Positions 8,219-16,989 are shown, counted from the stretch's first letter. The stretch is DNA of 64,000 nt from Solibacillus sp040274725 (GCA_040274725.1 JBEMAQ010000001.1:62001-126000); one strand, 5' to 3'. The notes: a model not told the origin generated them from the letters alone. Translations and numbers: made by a program.

Positions 8219-8924
8219 AGTTAACTCCCTCGTATTTCCGTAATGATTTTTCGTATTTTGTTAAAATAACTTCAAAGAAAATGCATAGTCCCCAATAAAT
8301 AAGCGCAGCGACCGTATACATTTCTAAATAGTTATACCCCTCATTGGCGACAATTTTAGAAATCGCAATAATTTCAATAACTTTGAGCGCAAATGCAAGC
8401 GACGTCGCCTTAATCAGCCCAACGAAATGATTCGCAATATTTGGCAGTGCTGACACAAATGCTTGCGGAATAATAATGCGCAGTAGTGCCTGCCTCGTTG
8501 ACAGACCAACCGAATACGCCGCCTCCATTTGTGCGGCTGGCACAGTCGTAATCGCGGCGCGGAATGTTTCCGTTTGATACGCCACTGTGTTAATTGTGTA
8601 AGCCACAAACGCAACAAGAAGCGGCGAAAATTTGTCAGAATTTAGCGCGGTGCCAAACATATCATTTATCATTTCTGCAACGTACGGCAAGCCGTAATAA
8701 AACACATATAGCTGCACGACAAGCGGGGTACCGCGGATAAATGATACGTAAAGAATGGTTAATTGATTGAGAACAGGAATTTTATATTGGCGCACAAAAG
8801 CGAGCACAATACCAATCAGCACACCAAAAATAATCGCCACAACCGCAATTATAATTGTATTCGGCACACCTTTTAGCACCTCTGGAATTTGCTCAATCGC
8901 AAAATTCACATCAAAAATCGTCAT
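8211..8924 (-). CDS. Amino-acid ABC transporter permease (cystine/sulfur type)
   Basis: A 237-residue inner-membrane permease of the His/Glu/Cys family with about five hydrophobic helices and the conserved EAA loop (EAAYSVGLSTRQALLRIIIPQAFVSALPNI), which contacts the ATPase. RGTPLVVQLYVFYYGLP is the family signature. It pairs with the second permease immediately upstream, resembling TcyL/TcyM of the B. subtilis ytmI operon. No ATPase gene lies in the locus. Confidence 0.9.
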   Translation of the reverse strand: MTIFDVNFAIEQIPEVLKGVPNTIIIAVVAIIFGVLIGIVLAFVRQYKIPVLNQLTILYVSFIRGTPLVVQLYVFYYGLPYVAEMINDMFGTALNSDKFSPLLVAFVAYTINTVAYQTETFRAAITTVPAAQMEAAYSVGLSTRQALLRIIIPQAFVSALPNIANHFVGLIKATSLAFALKVIEIIAISKIVANEGYNYLEMYTVAALIYWGLCIFFEVILTKYEKSLRKYEGVNYA

Positions 8925-8934
8925 CTAATCCCCC

Positions 8935-9612
8935 CTAAGCAATCTCTTTACGATATTTATTCAGTGATTCAAGCTTATACACCGCGATTTCAATGACTGT
9001 ACATACAAGCCAGTACACGACAGAAATCGCTAAATATACTTCAAAATAGCCTGTGCCGTGATTATTGCCGATAATAATACGCGCCTGCCCCATTAAATCA
9101 ATCATGCCAATTGTAAATGCCAGCGATGTATCTTTAAACAGCTCGATAATGTTATTGCCTAAGTTCGGTAGCGCATATTGGAAGCTTTGCGGCAAAATAA
9201 TGCGGCGCAGCGCCTGCGGATACGTCATGCCGACTGCATAAGCTGCCTCTAGCTGCTCGCGCCCAACCGCTAAATATGCCGAGCGGAACACCTCAGATAA
9301 GTAGGCCCCTGTATGCAGTGAAAATGCCAACACTAAAAAGACAAACTGATGCCAGCCGTTAATATCAATGCCAAGTGCAAGCAGTAGCTGTGGCAGCCCA
9401 AAATAAATTAAAAATAACTGAATAAGCATCGGCGTGCCGCGCATAAACGAAATATACACCGTTGCAACCGGTGCCAAAATCGCGGTGCGGTTAATGCGAA
9501 TAATGGCTGTCAAGAACCCAATGATGACCGCAAAAATAAGCGACACGACAACCATTAACAACGTCATAGGTAGCTTATCTAAAATTTGAACAAATATTTT
9601 TGCAAAGTCCAC
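8935..9612 (-). CDS. Amino-acid ABC transporter permease (second subunit)
   Basis: At 225 residues this is a paralogue of the adjacent permease, with RGTPMLIQLFLIYFGLP and the EAA loop EAAYAVGMTYPQALRRIILPQSFQYALPN. The two probably form a heterodimeric channel. It lies 66 bp after the binding protein and 10 bp before the next permease. Confidence 0.9.
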   Translation of the reverse strand: MDFAKIFVQILDKLPMTLLMVVVSLIFAVIIGFLTAIIRINRTAILAPVATVYISFMRGTPMLIQLFLIYFGLPQLLLALGIDINGWHQFVFLVLAFSLHTGAYLSEVFRSAYLAVGREQLEAAYAVGMTYPQALRRIILPQSFQYALPNLGNNIIELFKDTSLAFTIGMIDLMGQARIIIGNNHGTGYFEVYLAISVVYWLVCTVIEIAVYKLESLNKYRKEIA

Positions 9613-9678
9613 GCGATTCCCCCCTCACGAACAAATGAAGCTTGCCTAATCATTTATCAGACAAGCTCACTGTAGTTA

Positions 9679-10533
9679 TTATTTTCCGAAGTTATACTGC
9701 TCTTGATTTAAAAATTCTAAGTCCTGGAAGAAGTCCACGCCGAACCATTTTTCCGCTAGCTCCGATAACGTACCGTCCTCTTTTAACTCACCGATAATAT
9801 CATCAAACTGTGCCGCAAGCTCTGTATGCTCCTTGTTGAATACGAAATACACCGGTTCTTTTGATACGATCCCACTAATTTTTAAGCCTTCTGTTGCTTC
9901 CGCCTCAATGCTTTCAAATGTCACGACATTTAAGAAAATCGAATCCGCTCGCCCATCCTGTACGCGCTTTAAGTTGTCGCCCGTTGATGGGTGCTCCACG
10001 CTTTCGAGTGTTAGTTGTGCGTCTGGATTTGCTGCATTATAGCCGTTTAAAATCGCACGCAAGCCGCCCGTTGCAGCCATTGGTGGGAATGTTTTACCGA
10101 CCATGTCATCTAGTGATTTAATATCATCTCGGTCATCCTTTGTCACAAGCGATGTTAATGAGTAGCCGTACTCTAGCTCCGGATATAAAAACTTCTCCTC
10201 ACGCTCTGGATTTTTGAAAAACCAGTTCGCCGCCATGTCATATTTACTTGTCGACACGCCGATTAAATTCGTCTCCTCCTCGCCCCATACATATTCAAAA
10301 TTGTACTGCGGCAAGCGTTCCTCAATAATATTTAAAATATCCACGTCATAGCCAATTGGATTGTTATCATCATCTGTAAATAAAAACGGTGGTGTCACCT
10401 CATCTGTTAATGCGACTTTAATCGTCGTTTTACCTTCTGCTGAAGACGACCCTGCCTCATCTGAGCCGCACGCGCCCAATAACGCAATACTTGATGCTAA
10501 TGTCACGATGCCTATTAATTTTTTGAAATTCAT
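9679..10533 (-). CDS. Extracellular solute-binding lipoprotein of the amino-acid ABC importer
   Basis: The 284-residue protein carries a lipoprotein signal (MNFKKLIGIVTLASSIALLGAC, modified cysteine C22) followed by a Ser/Gly linker and a family-3 periplasmic-binding fold (PIGYDVDILNIIEERL, then ALNDEL-type repeats and KEDGTLSELAEKWFG near the end). It should capture the substrate outside the membrane for the two permeases. As first gene of the minus-strand operon it receives the regulated promoter at 10574-10602. Substrate likely cystine or another sulfur compound, from context. Confidence 0.9.
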   Translation of the reverse strand: MNFKKLIGIVTLASSIALLGACGSDEAGSSSAEGKTTIKVALTDEVTPPFLFTDDDNNPIGYDVDILNIIEERLPQYNFEYVWGEEETNLIGVSTSKYDMAANWFFKNPEREEKFLYPELEYGYSLTSLVTKDDRDDIKSLDDMVGKTFPPMAATGGLRAILNGYNAANPDAQLTLESVEHPSTGDNLKRVQDGRADSIFLNVVTFESIEAEATEGLKISGIVSKEPVYFVFNKEHTELAAQFDDIIGELKEDGTLSELAEKWFGVDFFQDLEFLNQEQYNFGK

Positions 10534-10573
10534 GTTGTTGCCCCCTGTTTTATGAATTGTTAAACTGCATCCA

Positions 10574-10602
10574 ATACTAAGCCATCAATTCCTATTAGTA
10601 AA
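10574..10602 (-). promoter_or_regulatory. Promoter of the sulfur import operon
   Basis: On the minus strand TTTACT (10602-10597), a 17-base spacer and TAGTAT (10579-10574). The spacer contains GGAATT, the core seen in sites of the cysteine regulator CymR, but the rest of that consensus matches only partly. Confidence 0.5.
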
Positions 10603-10611
10603 GTATGTTTT

Positions 10612-10667
10612 ATGATAAAATTTATCATTCAGAAAAATCGAATATTTATGTTGCCAGCATAAATATT
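10612..10667. promoter_or_regulatory. Two palindromic operators in the divergent control region
   Basis: ATGATAAA-A-TTTATCAT (10612-10628) is a perfect palindrome. AATATTTATG (10641-10650) and CATAAATATT (10658-10667) are perfect inverted repeats 7 bases apart. Both lie between the divergent binding-protein and monooxygenase genes, so they are likely binding sites for a regulator of both directions. No regulator gene is adjacent. Confidence 0.55.
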
Positions 10668-10720
10668 TATCGTTAACTTAAAGTATAGTAAACAAATATG
10701 AATTGTAAGGAGAATTGCAA

Positions 10721-12061
10721 ATGACAGCGATCCATTTAAATTTAACGTTCCACACAATCGGCTTCCATGACGCGGCGTGGCGCCATCCGAGCGTTGATCT
10801 AACGAAAATTTATGATGTGAACCACATTATTAATATTGTAAAAAAAGCAGAGGATGCCAAACTAGATGCGGTCTTTATCGCCGATTCACTAAGTGTCCAG
10901 CGCGCATCTTTACAAAATAACGCGTTCCAAGGCTTCTCGCCGCTGAGTGTTTTATCGGTACTAGCCACGGTAACGAAAAATATCGGGCTAATTGGCACGT
11001 TTTCAACAACATTTAGTGAGCCGTTCAATTTAGCGCGCGGCATTGCGACGGTCGACCATATTAGTCGCGGGCGCGCGGGCTGGAATGTTGTGACAACAGC
11101 AGACGAGGCATCCGCGAATAATTTCGGACTAGATATTATTCCCGAGCACCAGGAGCGTTACGACCGCGCGACAGAGTTTGTTGATGTGGTGACGAAACTG
11201 TGGGATAGCTGGGACAAAGACGCCCTGACACTGAATAAAGAAACAGGCGAATTTGCCGACATTTCAAAAATACACGAGGTCAATCATGAAGGCAACTTTT
11301 ATAAAGTAAAAGGACCACTCAACGTTCACCGTGCCCCGCAAGGACGCCCCGTGCTTGTGCAGGCTGGCGCATCAAAAGCAGGCATTCGTCTCGCTGCTGC
11401 AACAGGTGAAATTGTCTTCACCGCACAGCAAGATTTAGTACAGGCAAAAGAGCTTTATAAAGAAATCAAAAGTTTAGCTGAGCAGGAATTTGGTCGTAGC
11501 CGCAGTGATATTAAAATCTTACCGGGACTATGCTTATTTATTGGCAAGACGCGTGAGGAGGCGCAGGAGAAGTTTGATTTACTGCAAAACTTATCAAATA
11601 TTGATTTCGCGCTACAGCAATTAACAAATCATATCGGCCTTGATTTTGCACAGTTTGACTTAGACGCACCGTTTCCTGAGCTGCCAGACGTTGAGGTAAT
11701 CCGCGCGAATAAGAGCCGTACCGAGCTGATTGTTTCAATGGCAAAGCGCGACAATTTAACACTGCGCCAAACACTCGGCCGCCTAACAGCAGGACGCGGC
11801 CATTTAGCACTGGTTGGCACAGCCGAGGACATTGCGGATCATATGGAAACGTGGGTGACGGAGCAAGCAGCAGACGGCTTTAATTTAATGCCACAGGTGA
11901 TTGAGGAAAGCGTAGATGATATTATTGAATTATTAATTCCTGAATTGCAAAAGCGCGGCTTATTTAGAACTGAATACACAGGCACAACTTTGCGCGACCA
12001 TTTCGGATTAAAACAATATGACGAGAGCGAGGAAAAGTATGAACAACTTAGTCACAGCTAA
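10721..12061 (+). CDS. LLM-class flavin-dependent monooxygenase, NtaA/SnaA/DszA family
   Basis: A 446-residue FMNH2-dependent monooxygenase with the family pattern: N-terminal HLNLTFHTIGFHDAAWRHP, GRAGWNVVT with N-x-V-T at about residue 126, EHQERYDRATEFVDVV, and a C-terminal NLMPQV region. Such enzymes (for example YtnJ/NtaA) oxidise sulfur- or nitrogen-bearing substrates using reduced flavin from a partner reductase, which is not encoded here. Start ATG with AAGGAG 8 bases upstream. It overlaps the sulfurtransferase gene by 23 bp. Confidence 0.88.
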   Translation: MTAIHLNLTFHTIGFHDAAWRHPSVDLTKIYDVNHIINIVKKAEDAKLDAVFIADSLSVQRASLQNNAFQGFSPLSVLSVLATVTKNIGLIGTFSTTFSEPFNLARGIATVDHISRGRAGWNVVTTADEASANNFGLDIIPEHQERYDRATEFVDVVTKLWDSWDKDALTLNKETGEFADISKIHEVNHEGNFYKVKGPLNVHRAPQGRPVLVQAGASKAGIRLAAATGEIVFTAQQDLVQAKELYKEIKSLAEQEFGRSRSDIKILPGLCLFIGKTREEAQEKFDLLQNLSNIDFALQQLTNHIGLDFAQFDLDAPFPELPDVEVIRANKSRTELIVSMAKRDNLTLRQTLGRLTAGRGHLALVGTAEDIADHMETWVTEQAADGFNLMPQVIEESVDDIIELLIPELQKRGLFRTEYTGTTLRDHFGLKQYDESEEKYEQLSHS

Positions 12062-12887
12062 TTGGCTACACGAGCACAAAGAGGACGTTACAATTATCGA
12101 TGTGCGATTCCATTTAATGGACGCCGCACAAGGCAAAAAGGATTACGAGGCGGGACATATCCCAGGCGCGATTTTCCTTGATACGAACGAGCACCTATCA
12201 GCACCCGTACAAACACACGGTGGGCGCCATCCACTGCCGGACTTGCAAAAATTCGCGGCTACGTTAGGCGCCATTGGCATTACACCCACTACAAAAGTCG
12301 TCATTTACGACGACCAAGCAAGCATGTTCGCCAGCCGTTTATGGTGGCTACTAAAGTATATCGGCCACACGCAAGCTTATGTGTTAAACGAGGGCTTTAG
12401 CGGCTGGGCGGCGCAGTATGAGATAACAACAGACATTCCTACACCTAACGCGGTAGAAAGCTATCCGGTTCAGCTAAATGAAAAATTCGCCGTTGCTTCA
12501 TATGAGGATGTAAAAGCTACGCTAACAAATCCCGGCACCGTACTCATCGATTCACGTGAGCCGTTCCGCTATCTTGGCGAATCCGAGCCAATTGACAAAA
12601 AAGCAGGCCACATCCCAGGCGCGCAAAATATTTTCTGGAAAAGCCATTTCAACGACAATCAATCGGTGAAATCCACGCAAGAGATCGCTGAAACGTTCGA
12701 ACATTTAGCGAAGGATCAAGAGATTATTGTTTACTGTGGTTCTGGTATTTCCGCTTGCCCGAATGTTTTACTGCTAAACGAACTACACTATGAAAATGTG
12801 CGCTTGTATGCGGGGAGCTGGAGTGATTGGATTTCTTATGAGGACAGTTTGGTTGCTGTTGGGGAAGAGGAAGTAAAAACGAAATGA
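12039..12887 (+). CDS. Two-domain rhodanese, probable 3-mercaptopyruvate/thiosulfate sulfurtransferase
   Basis: The 282-residue protein has an inactive N-terminal rhodanese domain (IIDVRFHLMD) and an active C-terminal one with catalytic C233 in the loop CGSGISA. CGSG-[IV]-[ST]-A loops are typical of mercaptopyruvate sulfurtransferases, while thiosulfate enzymes usually have CRKGVTA. The protein transfers sulfane sulfur. Its ATG at 12039 lies inside the end of the monooxygenase gene with GAGG upstream, implying translational coupling and a joint role in releasing sulfur from an imported compound. Confidence 0.88.
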   Translation: MNNLVTANWLHEHKEDVTIIDVRFHLMDAAQGKKDYEAGHIPGAIFLDTNEHLSAPVQTHGGRHPLPDLQKFAATLGAIGITPTTKVVIYDDQASMFASRLWWLLKYIGHTQAYVLNEGFSGWAAQYEITTDIPTPNAVESYPVQLNEKFAVASYEDVKATLTNPGTVLIDSREPFRYLGESEPIDKKAGHIPGAQNIFWKSHFNDNQSVKSTQEIAETFEHLAKDQEIIVYCGSGISACPNVLLLNELHYENVRLYAGSWSDWISYEDSLVAVGEEEVKTK

Positions 12888-12891
12888 TTTG

Positions 12892-12930
12892 AAAAATCCA
12901 CCTAGTTGCTGCAAGCTAGGTGGATTTTTA
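12892..12930 (+). terminator. Terminator after the sulfurtransferase
   Basis: AAATCCACCTAG pairs with CTAGGTGGATTT, loop of 10, followed by TTTATT. Confidence 0.85.
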
Positions 12931-12966
12931 TTCGATATTTTTAAAGGTAAAAATTCCTCATTTAGC

Positions 12967-13403
12967 GGAAATTCATATACGACTTAAAATTAAATATGTG
13001 CAACCTAATATTTATCACGCATAAAACTCGTTTTAAAATAAGAATCCCATCTTTATTAATAAAACAAATAAATAAAAAAGACTTTCTACTTATAAAAACT
13101 AGCTCATCCCAAACAAAAAAACACACATTTTTGATGAAAAAATAGCGATTTTTACTGTTTTTTCACAAATCAACCGACTCCTACGCAGCGATCAACTAAC
13201 AGTGCATATTCTACAAATTCCGTATAAAATGCACCATTTTTTCAATAAAACCGGCAATTTCTATCGTGTTTTGCATAGTTTTTTTCTAGTTAAAAGGTTG
13301 CTAACGATAGTACATTTCTTTGCTTTCTGTAATTTTTTGTAACAAGTTCAAAAAAATTATAGCAAATAGCACATAATTTTAAATATGTTGTATATCGATT
13401 TCC
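12967..13403. repeat. Long imperfect palindrome, copy A of a dispersed element
   Basis: The 600-base gene-free stretch 12931-13492 holds this element. Its ends are inverted copies: GGAAATTCATATACGAC at 12967-12983 and the complement of 13387-13403 (GGAAATCGATATACAAC) agree at 14 of 17 positions, and the similarity continues outward for about 20 bases and inward through most of the arms. Copy B at 61354-61770 shares the same ends and several internal blocks. No open frame of note is inside. It looks like a MITE-like or long-hairpin repeat family that I do not recognise. Confidence 0.7.
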
Positions 13404-13492
13404 GCCAAATGGAGGATTTTTCACAAAAAAATTGCACGCGCATTTTTTCTGATGCAATCATCTATTTTATTAAATGAATAATATTGAATTTC

Positions 13493-13521
13493 AAAAAACC
13501 ACTCCCAACCGGAAGTGGTTC
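13493..13521 (-). terminator. Terminator of the small gene at 13526
   Basis: On the minus strand AACCACT...AGTGGTT is followed by TTTTTT. Confidence 0.75.
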
Positions 13522-13525
13522 AAAA

Positions 13526-13759
13526 TTATTCCTCCACAATCACAAAATCCTGATTGCCCGATTTATCATTTAACGTCTTCAACACATTCGCCACCGAGCC
13601 GATGTAGTGCGCGGGTGTTTCGTTCCCTTGCTCATACACATAAATATTGTAATCCGTGCGGTTGGCCTTCTTGATCAGGACATTCCCTGTTTGTGTCGTG
13701 AAGCCGATAAATTGTTTATTGTTTAGTGCCTGTAGTGCTTGCTGCTTTGTCAATGCCAT
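13526..13759 (-). CDS. Small conserved-looking hypothetical protein
   Basis: The 77-residue soluble protein starts at ATG behind AAGGAGA and ends just before a terminator, so it is a genuine single-gene unit. No family is recognised. The sequence alternates polar and beta-forming residues (FIGFTTQTGNVLIKKANRTDYNIYVY), suggesting a compact beta-rich fold. Function unknown. Confidence 0.7.
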   Translation of the reverse strand: MALTKQQALQALNNKQFIGFTTQTGNVLIKKANRTDYNIYVYEQGNETPAHYIGSVANVLKTLNDKSGNQDFVIVEE

Positions 13760-13849
13760 TGTTTTATCTCCTTCTATCTGTACATTCCTACTTTATTTCG
13801 GTGGATTTAATAGAAGGTTTATTTTTATTTTCCGTGTGTTCCAAATACT

Positions 13850-14659
13850 TTATTTCCCAGAGGTAAAAATATAATTCGCGCCCTCATAATGAACAACTTT
13901 TTCCTCATTGCTACCGCTTAATGTAATGTTGTAAATGCCTTGACCATGGTCTAAATATGCCTCCCACACCGGGCCATCGCCTTGTGGGCGGTAAAATTTG
14001 AAGCGCATGCCGCCAAGCTCAATTGTTGCGATTTCTGCATCGTATTCCTCATCTACGCCAAATACAAGCGGCGCACCGAGTACTTCCGCCAGCTCCTCTA
14101 AATACGCCGTGCGCTCTAAAATATAGGCAACTTCTGTAATTTTCAACGCACCTGCCGCATGCGGCGCAATGACGCCCTGGTTAGTTAATTGCTCGCGGCG
14201 TACATTATCTGCCTCATCCCACTGAATAAAGAACGGGTACGACACTTTCACCGGGCCTTTCCCGATGTGTAGTAGTTGCCAGCGAACGGTTGTACCGTCT
14301 GGCTTCGTGCGACTAAAGGCAGTCGGACCTGAAACGTCAAAGCCCGCTTTTTTAAACTTTTCCGCGTCCGCCTCAATCGTCGTCGTACGCAGGGCTACAC
14401 GCGTAAAGCCGTTTTCTCGCTTATTATTTTCGTAAGATTCATGTAATGTATACGGCTGTTTTGCCGCTTGTGCAAATACATCCTCATTATTAATGCCAAT
14501 CAGTTCCACATAGGATAAATCAAAATAGCTGAGTGAATTGTATGTACCCCACACCTCGTGCTGACCGCCTGCCACAACGTGCAAGCCTTCCTTTTGTAAA
14601 TCAATGATTGCCTGCTCTGGTTTTTCTACAAAATGTACAAGATGATCAAAATGATACAT
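13850..14659 (-). CDS. VOC/glyoxalase-like domain protein
   Basis: The 269-residue protein matches the Glyoxalase_3 type of the vicinal oxygen chelate fold, starting MYHFDHLVHFVEKPEQAI with the metal-type histidine in FDHLVH and containing a second half-module from about residue 165. Enzymatic role unknown; members of this type are often annotated as dioxygenase-like. The ATG at 14659 follows AGGAGG at 7 bases; the coding start is 2 bases beyond the upstream gene's stop (ybaK-like, 14662), indicating coupling. Confidence 0.82.
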   Translation of the reverse strand: MYHFDHLVHFVEKPEQAIIDLQKEGLHVVAGGQHEVWGTYNSLSYFDLSYVELIGINNEDVFAQAAKQPYTLHESYENNKRENGFTRVALRTTTIEADAEKFKKAGFDVSGPTAFSRTKPDGTTVRWQLLHIGKGPVKVSYPFFIQWDEADNVRREQLTNQGVIAPHAAGALKITEVAYILERTAYLEELAEVLGAPLVFGVDEEYDAEIATIELGGMRFKFYRPQGDGPVWEAYLDHGQGIYNITLSGSNEEKVVHYEGANYIFTSGK

Positions 14660-14661
14660 CG

Positions 14662-15141
14662 CTATTCCTCCTGCCATGCTTTGCAAACATCTACCCAGCT
14701 ATGCGCAAAGCTATATTTTTCTAGTTCCTCACAAGTAAGCTCAATGGCCGAATTGGTACTACCACATGCGGGAAAAATCGTCTCAAAACGCTTCATTGAA
14801 CTATCTAAATAAACCGGCAACGCGCTTGCTAAGCCAAACGGACAAACACCGCCTACCCTATGACCTGTTTTTTCGAATACATCGTCCGCATCCAGCATTT
14901 TCGCCTTGACGCCGAATGTCGCTTTAAATTTGGCATTATCAATTTTCGCATCACCTGCTGCCACGACTAAAATACCTGAATCATCAGCTGCGCGAAATGA
15001 TAATGTTTTCGCTATGCGTGCTGGAATCACACCGAGTACGTCGGCAGCCTGCTGAACAGTTGCACTACTTCCGTCGTACTGCAAAATATCTTGCTGTCGT
15101 TCAAATTGCTTAAAATGCTCGATTACTGTTGCTAAAGTCAT
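14662..15141 (-). CDS. YbaK/EbsC-family aminoacyl-tRNA deacylase
   Basis: A 159-residue single-domain YbaK-type editing protein, related to the prolyl-tRNA synthetase insertion domain, that hydrolyses mischarged tRNA in trans. The family features ARIAKTLSF (catalytic-site lysine), the GDAKID loop and GGVCPFGLA are visible. B. subtilis YwhH is the closest family counterpart. The start ATG has only a weak ribosome binding site. It is cotranscribed with the VOC gene. Confidence 0.88.
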   Translation of the reverse strand: MTLATVIEHFKQFERQQDILQYDGSSATVQQAADVLGVIPARIAKTLSFRAADDSGILVVAAGDAKIDNAKFKATFGVKAKMLDADDVFEKTGHRVGGVCPFGLASALPVYLDSSMKRFETIFPACGSTNSAIELTCEELEKYSFAHSWVDVCKAWQEE

Positions 15142-15265
15142 CTGTTCAATGTCACTCCAATCGAATATTTATACCTCTTTGATAAAAATAATGAATTAAT
15201 ATTCAAAATTATAGCAAATTTTGCCCACTTTGGGTAGCTGAGTTGTCGAAAAATTACGTGAAATT

Positions 15266-15308
15266 AAAAGATCCTATTTCGTGTCTTCACACAAAATAGG
15301 ATCTTTTC
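15266..15308. terminator. Terminator hairpin between coaB-like and ybaK-like genes
   Basis: AAAAGATCCTATTT pairs with AAATAGGATCTTTT, with a further GTGT/ACAC stem inside. It is placed to terminate the coaB-like gene on the minus strand. Confidence 0.8.
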
Positions 15309-15332
15309 TCATTACATTATAGTTATTTCTAC

Positions 15333-16001
15333 TTAATTTGTACTCAATGCTTTTATCAAGGCGTCAGCGGCAGCTTGCTTGCCATCTGCCTCAACCACTT
15401 CACCTGTGCGCGATACGACAAAATGCGGCTCCGCGTTGCCGTAGAGTGACTTCGAACTATTGGCCACCATAAACTGCGCATCACTTGCCTCCATGCGAAG
15501 GCGCGCGCGACCAATTAAAAAGTCCTTGTCATCTGTCGCCTCTAGCTTAAAGCCAACAAGCGTTGTATCGGGCGCCCATTTTTTCACTTCCGCTAAAATC
15601 TTCGGCGCCTTTTTAAATTTAATTGTCGGCGGCTCATCTGACGGCATTTTGCCCTTCTCTGTTAGCTCATTACCGTCCGCGTCAAATACTCGATCAACAA
15701 GCCAGTCTGAACCAGCGACTGCCATGATGACGATATCAACCTTTTCTGTTTGGACAATTTCTTTTAGTGTATCGCCTAAATCCACAATGCCTTCAAATGG
15801 CACAAGGCGCATATTCTCTCTATGCTCTGGTAGCTTCGTGAAATAGCCGTGCATATAAATGACCTGTGCCCCGGCTAGGCGCGCGGCCTCAGCTAGGTAG
15901 CACCCCATCACGCCCTTCGACAAATTCGTATGGCCGCGTACATTATCCCATTTCTCCAATGTCCCGCCACTCGTAATTAAAACGGTCTTTCCAGTTAACA
16001 T
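15333..16001 (-). CDS. CoaB-type phosphopantothenate-cysteine ligase domain protein
   Basis: A 222-residue stand-alone protein of the CoaB half of the Dfp family: VLITSGGT nucleotide loop, VRGHTNLSKG, the SDWLVDR segment, a lysine-rich clamp (KFKKAPKIL) and VGFKLEA. Bifunctional CoaBC is normal in Bacillus; separate CoaB proteins occur in some Firmicutes. It probably joins 4'-phosphopantothenate to cysteine, although a paralogous role is possible because the window does not show whether a CoaBC exists elsewhere. Start ATG with GGGGGA upstream. Confidence 0.8.
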   Translation of the reverse strand: MLTGKTVLITSGGTLEKWDNVRGHTNLSKGVMGCYLAEAARLAGAQVIYMHGYFTKLPEHRENMRLVPFEGIVDLGDTLKEIVQTEKVDIVIMAVAGSDWLVDRVFDADGNELTEKGKMPSDEPPTIKFKKAPKILAEVKKWAPDTTLVGFKLEATDDKDFLIGRARLRMEASDAQFMVANSSKSLYGNAEPHFVVSRTGEVVEADGKQAAADALIKALSTN

Positions 16002-16013
16002 AGTAATCCCCCA

Positions 16014-16883
16014 TCATTCATTTTCCTGAAGCCACAACGTCAATACCTCAATGAACTTTTCCGTTGCGGGTGACAGCTTTTGCTTTGTCGACAAGCCAAT
16101 TGTGCGGTAGCTTTCCTGCACGAGCGGCAGTGCGCGCACATTGTCTGGCAGACTGCGGATGGCCAGTTGCGGGAAAATCGTCACACCTAAATGATGCGAC
16201 ACCATCGACAAAATACCCTGCTCATCAAACAGCTCAAAGCGAATATTTGGCTTAATATGATACTTCTCAAACGTCGTCACAACGTCATTCGTTCCGCGGT
16301 AAGACGGCAAAATAAATGGCTCATGCTCAATTTGCTTTAAATCAATTCTCTCTTCATCATATAGCGGACTTTTCGAAGATACAATACAAAGTAACGAATC
16401 GCGTTTTAGTGGCAGAAAATCAAGCTGCTTCGACGACGAACGGTTCATAAAGCCGCAGTCAATCTCGCCCGACATGATCCACTGCTCAATCTCATAATAA
16501 TCGCCCTCGCGTAGGCTAATGGCAATCCCCGGATAACGCTCGTCCATCATTTTAATAATGCCGGGCATCCAGCTTGCGGAAATTGTCGAAATGAGCCCAA
16601 CACGCACCGTTCCCTTCGCAACACCTAAAATATGCGCCGCCTCCTGACGTAAAAGCTCTTCGGCGCTCAGCACCTGGCGCATCGCTCGCATCATCGTCTC
16701 ACCGTCTGCAGTGAGCGTCACACCGCTCCGATTACGGTGAATGAGATGAAAGCCAAACTCCTTCTCCAGACTCGAAATCGCATGGCTAATCGCCGACTGT
16801 GTAAGCCCAAGCTGATCGGCCGCCTTCGTGAAGCTTTGCACCTCAGCTACCTTATTTAAAATTTCATATTTCACTAAGCTCAA
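16014..16883 (-). CDS. LysR-family transcriptional regulator
   Basis: A 289-residue LysR protein with an N-terminal winged helix (FTKAADQLGLTQSAISHAISSLEKEFG) and a periplasmic-binding-like effector domain. The start is set at TTG 16883, behind GAGGTGA, giving LSLVKYEILNKVAE; the longer frame to 16943 adds an unusual tail without a ribosome binding site. It faces the EamA transporter across a control region with a palindromic site, so it probably activates that gene. Confidence 0.88.
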   Translation of the reverse strand: MSLVKYEILNKVAEVQSFTKAADQLGLTQSAISHAISSLEKEFGFHLIHRNRSGVTLTADGETMMRAMRQVLSAEELLRQEAAHILGVAKGTVRVGLISTISASWMPGIIKMMDERYPGIAISLREGDYYEIEQWIMSGEIDCGFMNRSSSKQLDFLPLKRDSLLCIVSSKSPLYDEERIDLKQIEHEPFILPSYRGTNDVVTTFEKYHIKPNIRFELFDEQGILSMVSHHLGVTIFPQLAIRSLPDNVRALPLVQESYRTIGLSTKQKLSPATEKFIEVLTLWLQENE

Positions 16884-16950
16884 AAAAGTCACCTCTTCCA
16901 AATTTGCGCAATTATGTAGAAATCTCCACCACTTTTTCCGCATCTATGTT

Positions 16951-16969
16951 ACATGAATTTCTTTCATGT
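16951..16969. promoter_or_regulatory. Palindromic LysR-type operator
   Basis: ACATGAA-TTTCT-TTCATGT is a perfect 7+5+7 inverted repeat and contains a T-N11-A core. It sits about 20 bases upstream of the -35 of the transporter promoter, the usual activator position. Confidence 0.65.
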
Positions 16970-16989
16970 TTACCATTATAAACATTCGT

